NCBI GenBank assembly: GCA_040954595.2
Contig: CM082591.2
Location: 11,160,001 to 11,224,000 of the forward strand
Source: Balanoglossus misakiensis
Taxonomy: Eukaryota > Hemichordata
DNA length: 64,000 nt
Reading direction: 5' to 3'
The first letter of the stretch is position 1, and each line of letters starts with the position of its first letter. Below, one piece after another: positions 59,999-64,000 of the stretch. A program made the position numbers and the translations under genes. The notes under the pieces are model-generated. The model was given only the letters and a program-made list of their open reading frames with translations, had not been told where the DNA came from and searched no databases.

Positions 59999-62248
59999 CT
60001 AACGTCCGAACCGCTCGCTTTCTAAAACTTTTATGTCGGGGTCGACAATTTGGAAGCCATGTTCAATCCCGTCAAGAATAAAATCTTTGTCTGGGTCATT
60101 GGGGCAAATTTCATCAACCCAGGCTTCATAACGCAAGGCTGATGGGAGGGGAGGGGGGGTGGGCAGGTCAGTTACCCTTGAAGGGGCTTGTTCTCGCTCT
60201 TTGGGTCCCCCCCTGACAAGTTTGGGTGGTTGATTTTGGGATGGGGTTTCTTGCAGTCTAAACAGATGTGGCTGTAAGTACATTTGACCCCGTACTTGCA
60301 GTCCCCTTTATTGAAACCGATACAAATGGGACGTCCTGTTTTTGCATCAACAGGGGCCGCTGAAGGAGACTTTCCATGTTTGGCCTGAGATGACCCACGG
60401 GCTTTGTTTTGCACTACCCCTTTATCCCTCAAATAAACGGTGGAAAGATGTTGGGAGTCTGTTCCCCATGGCAAATTATAGGCCGATTGCAGTTTGCGGA
60501 ATTCCCTATCATAGTGCAAAACAGACACCCATTCGTATCGGTCTGCCAATTGACATACTTTAATGGTATACGCTAAATATTCCTGCACTTGATTGAGATT
60601 ATAACTATGCTTGGAAATGAATTCATACAAAATGCGTGAGTTGGCCGCAGCCCATTGCTGAGGGGTCACTGACCCCAATTTGGGTTTTGCTGGCCCCGAT
60701 TCGAAAACTAGTTTGTTATCTCCCTCTCCAACGGCCAACACTTGTTGCTCGACCTTCGCCTGGAGAGAACTTGGCACATAGTCAACAATGTCATAAAATT
60801 TCAAACCTGCCATAGGCTAGTTATATTTTGCGAAACAACGAAACAGCGAAACGAAACAGCGAAACGACGAAACCATTATTAAAATAGGGGCCAGTCATCA
60901 AGACGGTGGCGTATTATTATTTTAAAAGTTTCCAAATAAGTTCCTGGTCTGCGGCCTGGTACTAGTGGTTGCGCGCCAAAAAAGAATCCCGCCCCAAAAG
61001 GTCAATGTACGAGTATATTCACAGGGCTAAGGATTAGTTGAAACAAAGCAGTAGTGTCCGTAAGCTTTCGAGGGTCAAACACTGATGGGGGGTAAGAGTA
61101 GTAGTTATATATAGAAACACATGTAACTCACACAACACAGTATCATTGTCGAAATTTCTTTATTATCTTAATTGCAATTCATGCCTCCCCGCCTTGTGGT
61201 ATTTAAGGAAATAGTGTCAGTTGCTGCCGCATTTTGAGGTTTCGATCTTTTGTGGTTTCGTTGTGCGCGCGCGTATATTCACTGTGTATATGTAGCAGTT
61301 TGGCATGAATCGTTTGCGCGCACACGACGTCGACTCTACTACTACATAGTACCAGGCCGCAGACCAGGAACTGGCGACCCGCCGTTTGTTTCCAACGCCA
61401 AATTCTAATGTTGAATTTCTGAGAAAACAATTTATCTGACCTGTAGTTTTCTTGGCTCGCTTACGTTTTAATTTGGAAACTTTAAAAAAAATCATACGCC
61501 ACCGTCTTGATGACTGGCCCCTATTTTAATAATGGTTTCGTCGTTTCGCTGTTTCGTTTCGCTGTTTCGTTGTTTCGCAAAGTATAACTAGCCCTGCCAT
61601 AGACGCTGGTTTTAAGTACACCATGGGCTCCAAGTCCATGCGTTGAGGAATCTTCCGAGGTAGACTCGGTTCATTGTTCAGGGATCCCGCGTTGATATTC
61701 AATGCTTGAAGCAGCGAGTCCAGTCCAAGTTCCCCCTGTTGTAACTGTTCGAGGTCAGCCGTGGCGCTCGGTGCACTTGCTTCCTTGGCGTTGGGCGTAC
61801 TGGGGGCCGCCATGTTGACTGAGTGTTGTTGTCCGACTGCAGCCTGCGAGGGCGCGCGTTTCCGGCCTGCGGTTTGGGTGGCCTCACCGGTATCTCCCGC
61901 CACATCTGCCCGTCGGGCGGCCTGGCGTGTCTGCGATGCAAGATCCATAAGTGCCGCGTCCAACTGCCGGAGCTGGGCAAGAGGGGAAATCTTCATCAAG
62001 TACAAATCGTCGTGTTGAATCAACCTCACCGCCCGCATTGTAGTGAAACCGTTGATCGCTAAGATGTTCAGAGTTGGTAATAAAATCCCGTTTTCGTTGG
62101 CCCAGTTCCGTACTTCAACATGTACGTCCGGCACGGACACCGATTCACCAGGCATGACATGCGCGGGCACTGCAGCTGAGCCAGCGATTTTCGGGGCCGC
62201 CACTGTCCTGTCCGTAGGAAGCGATTGGGGCTCCCTGGTCATTGCCAT
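59999..62248 (-). pseudogene. Gag-like gene carried by element B (split by element C)
   Basis: Minus strand. First part from 62248: MAMTREPQSLP, then a SAM-like helical stretch (LNILAINGFTTMRAVRLIQH, KISPLAQLRQLDAALMDLA), a low-complexity linker, and ELGLDSLLQALNINAGSLNN followed by LEPMVYLKPASMAGL. Element C (60816-61592) intervenes. The second part, from 60813, has FYDIVDYVPSSLQAKVEQQV, YEWVSVLHYDREFRKLQSAY, the CCCH knuckle CIGFNKGDCKYGVKCTYSHI, and, after a frame change near 60190, DPDKDFILDGIEHGFQIVD, with its stop inside the left TIR. It parallels element A's gag almost end to end but stops where A continues into RT. An upstream block near 62590-62615 resembles A's 5' region near 63685-63710. 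Confidence 0.78.
60816..61592. mobile_element. Element C: 777-bp TIR element inside element B's gag
   Basis: Ends GCTAGTTATATTTTGCGAAAC and the mirrored GTTTCGCAAAGTATAACTAGC. CCTGCCATAG lies on both sides (60806-60815 and 61593-61602), a 10-bp duplication, or 8 bp if the TIR is taken one base longer. The TIRs of about 130 bp contain GAAACAGC/GAAACGAC subrepeats. A second inverted pair (GTTCCTGGTCTGCGGCCTGG) lies further in. Non-coding, non-autonomous. Confidence 0.85.
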
Positions 62249-62892
62249 GTTTCTCTCCAGTCCGGCAAAAAGTATATAACAGTCACAAAATCGGGGGAGC
62301 GTAGCACAATCCTAAAGTCTCGCTATCTGTGGAAAACGTTTAGGGCTAGTCACGGGGTACCTGATGAACTGCTTCAGGTATTGTAAAAGCAAAACGTACC
62401 GCTAAAAACGTCCAGGTCGGTGTTAAATGTCGCTTGACATAACAGAGCTTCAAAGCGTCCCGTGTCCAGCCTGTTGCTCCGCCGAATGCAAAAGTGGCAA
62501 TGACCAAGCCCGGGAAACTTTCCCTCCGGCGGGCTTGAGGCAGCATATGATTGGCTGGCACACGGACCCCTACTGTCCCCACCGCGCCTTAAACAGCGCT
62601 CACTTAGAGCTACTCCATATTTAATATGGCGATCTCAACATGTAAACACACAAAATAAATCAAACGCGAGTGGTTCGGACGTTAGGACAAGTTAATCGCA
62701 TCATATTTGGAGTCGGTTAGGAGGTAGAAGTAGACAGGGAAAGGATTTTGTTTCGATAAAATCGAATTTCGGCCGAAAAAGCTGCGGTCCGGATCCGGAC
62801 CGCAGAAGCACCAGTTTTTTCTATGGCGCCTTGCAGGGCTGTGGCTGGAGGCCGTGTAATGCCGGGAACACACAGACCTGTACGCAGAGCTA

Positions 62893-63523
62893 TCGGTGCG
62901 GCTGCTGCAGTGGAGATGAAGGCATAGTACTAGAGTTATTGTTCAATGTCCCTTCATTTAAATTTAGCGCCTGGAGAAGAGAGTCCAAACCAATGCTGGA
63001 GTGGTTGTCCGATCGGCCAGGAGGTTGGGTGTCTTCCGTCTTCATCGATGATCCCGTCGCCCCGCTGGTGGTACATTGTACTCGGAGAACAGGAGGCCGC
63101 CATGTTGAGTTGTTTATCGAACGGCGCCCTCTGTTGGTCAGCATGTCCGCGATTACTTGCCTCGCTGGCTGTGGGGGTACGCTGGCCAGCCAAAAGTTTC
63201 AGGGCAGCTTCCAGATGACGAAGTTGAGCGAGAGGCGAAATCCGCAGTAACAATAAGTCCTCGTAGTGTAAAAGCTTCATCGAAGACATGTTAGTAAACC
63301 CGTTGATGGCTAAGGTGTGAAGTGTCAATGATGTGATGCCATTCTGCTCGGCCCATAGTTGCACTTCAACATCAGGTGTCTGCACTTCAGCGTCCGGTGT
63401 CGGCACCGAGCTGATGATCGCTGGGTCAACTTGCTCCATCTTACCACAGATGGAGAACCAACGGGAAAGGGGGAAATCAGAAATTCTGGCGTCCGGTGAA
63501 AGCGGGAAGATAACTTCCAGCAA
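62893..63523 (-). pseudogene. Element A gag, N-terminal part
   Basis: Minus strand from about 63523. WFSICGKMEQVDPAIISSVP precedes a SAM-like helical segment (LAINGFTNMSSMKLLHYEDL, RISPLAQLRHLEAALKLLAG). A frame change follows, then IGLDSLLQALNLNEGTLNN, ending at the element B insertion point. The likely start is the internal Met of GKMEQVD (about 63442). It matches element B's gag N-terminus in order and spacing. The product is interrupted and frameshifted. Confidence 0.72.
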
Positions 63524-63539
63524 AGAGCTGAGTGGGGCG

Positions 63540-63894
63540 CAACACTCACACTGGCTGTTCCCGCTCGAATGAGCGACGGGACTTTTCCCTCCTCCTGAGG
63601 ATGAGTAACTAAGGCGGTGATTGGTTAAATAAAGAGGGAAAGGCGATTGGCGGAAATGCCACCTCGTCCTCAGCCGATTTAAACCTCGCTCAATGAGAGC
63701 TATACCTTTGCCAAGTTTCCGCCAATCCTCGAGTGTGTTGCATTATGTTCCTTCCCATCAGCCCACTCGCTTTCATACATTTCCACAGTTTGAGTATCTC
63801 ATGTGTATTTGGCATGCGACAGCAATTTACTCACTACACATGGGTTTTCCTGTACTATTCCTATATCAGTGGAGTTCCAGAGAGGGCAGCCACT
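63540..63894. other. Probable 5' leader of element A
   Basis: No gene. A block with CGCTCAATGAGAGCTATACC near 63690-63710 resembles CGCTCACTTAGAGCTACTCC upstream of element B's gag (near 62597-62616), suggesting a shared promoter or leader. The end of element A was not located. Confidence 0.4.
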
Positions 63895-64000
63895 AATTTA
63901 GGCCCAACCCCTTGGGTGTAATTTGGGGCGCCCTCTATGTAGTGGGGCTTCCCGCCTTCCGCAGAGAAGTTGCTACATTTGTAGGGCTTCCGCCATCTTG
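63895..64000 (+). repeat. 106-bp direct repeat, copy 2 (runs off the window)
   Basis: Identical to 53609-53714 in the same orientation and cut by the end of the window. Confidence 0.9.

Larger units (their letters stand above)
59793..62892. mobile_element. Element B: 3.1 kb TIR transposon with 9-bp TSD, carrying a gag gene
   Basis: Ends TAGCTCTGCGTACAGGTC (59793) and its mirror ending at 62892, each flanked by TCGGTGCGG (59784-59792, 62893-62901), a 9-bp duplication. TIRs of about 225 bp (59793-60017 and 62668-62892) each contain a perfect palindrome centred on GCGGTCCGGATCCGGACCGC. The element interrupts the gag of element A. Its only recognised cargo is a gag-like gene on the minus strand, itself split by element C. 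A 9-bp duplication is typical of Mutator-like elements; classification is inference. No transposase was recognised, so it is presumably non-autonomous. Confidence 0.85.

Noticed and set aside
1-64000. CRISPR arrays, bacterial operons, ribosomal or transfer RNA genes
   Set aside because: The window is a eukaryotic chromosome; regularly spaced repeats present are microsatellites or TE arrays. No rRNA was recognised; tRNA genes could not be screened reliably by eye.

Overview
This window is animal nuclear DNA. Genes are split into short exons with GT-AG introns, intergenic space is AT-rich, and microsatellites and transposable elements are abundant. The host families recognised are secreted C-type lectins, a carotenoid cleavage oxygenase and tetraspanins. 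The mobile elements include a tyrosine-recombinase (DIRS/Ngaro-type) retroelement, TTAA-target MITEs, CR1/L2-like LINE scraps, and TIR elements carrying HIRAN, alpha-kinase and CXC-domain genes. Together these suggest a marine invertebrate, perhaps a deuterostome such as a hemichordate or amphioxus. The species cannot be fixed from the sequence alone.

Layout. 1-11.7 kb: two tandem plus-strand C-type lectin genes; the first is cut by the window edge and the second is complete over five exons. 11.7-15.7 kb: no gene, hairpin MITEs. 15,713-22,855: an intact-looking 7.1 kb DNA transposon with about 315 bp terminal inverted repeats (TIRs) and a 5-bp TTTAT target duplication. It carries a five-exon, about 1001-residue candidate transposase and a convergent small HIRAN-domain gene. 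23.4-26.9 kb: inverted G-run-bearing tandem arrays around a deleted CXC-domain gene, a foldback-like layout. 27-30.8 kb: old repeats and unrecognised ORF fragments. 30,944-36,288: a 5.3 kb element with 1.3 kb TIRs and an 8-10 bp target duplication, holding a fragment of an alpha-kinase gene.

37.6-44.2 kb: a complete eight-exon carotenoid oxygenase gene (518 residues, phases consistent throughout, one GC-AG intron). It is convergent with a complete seven-exon tetraspanin gene (250 residues, 45.3-49.5 kb, minus strand). The last two exons of a second minus-strand tetraspanin follow at 52.1-53.2 kb; its upstream exons are not in the window. 53.6-64.0 kb is a nest of retroelements. A plus-strand DIRS/Ngaro-type gag (D) abuts a truncated minus-strand gag-RT-RNaseH-recombinase element (A). 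A's RNase H is split by a 348-bp MITE. A's gag is split by a 3.1 kb TIR element (B, 9-bp duplication) that itself carries a gag gene, and B is split in turn by a 0.78 kb TIR element (C).

Exon joins were checked by hand for splice dinucleotides and reading-frame phase. Family assignments come from recognised motifs, not from database searches.
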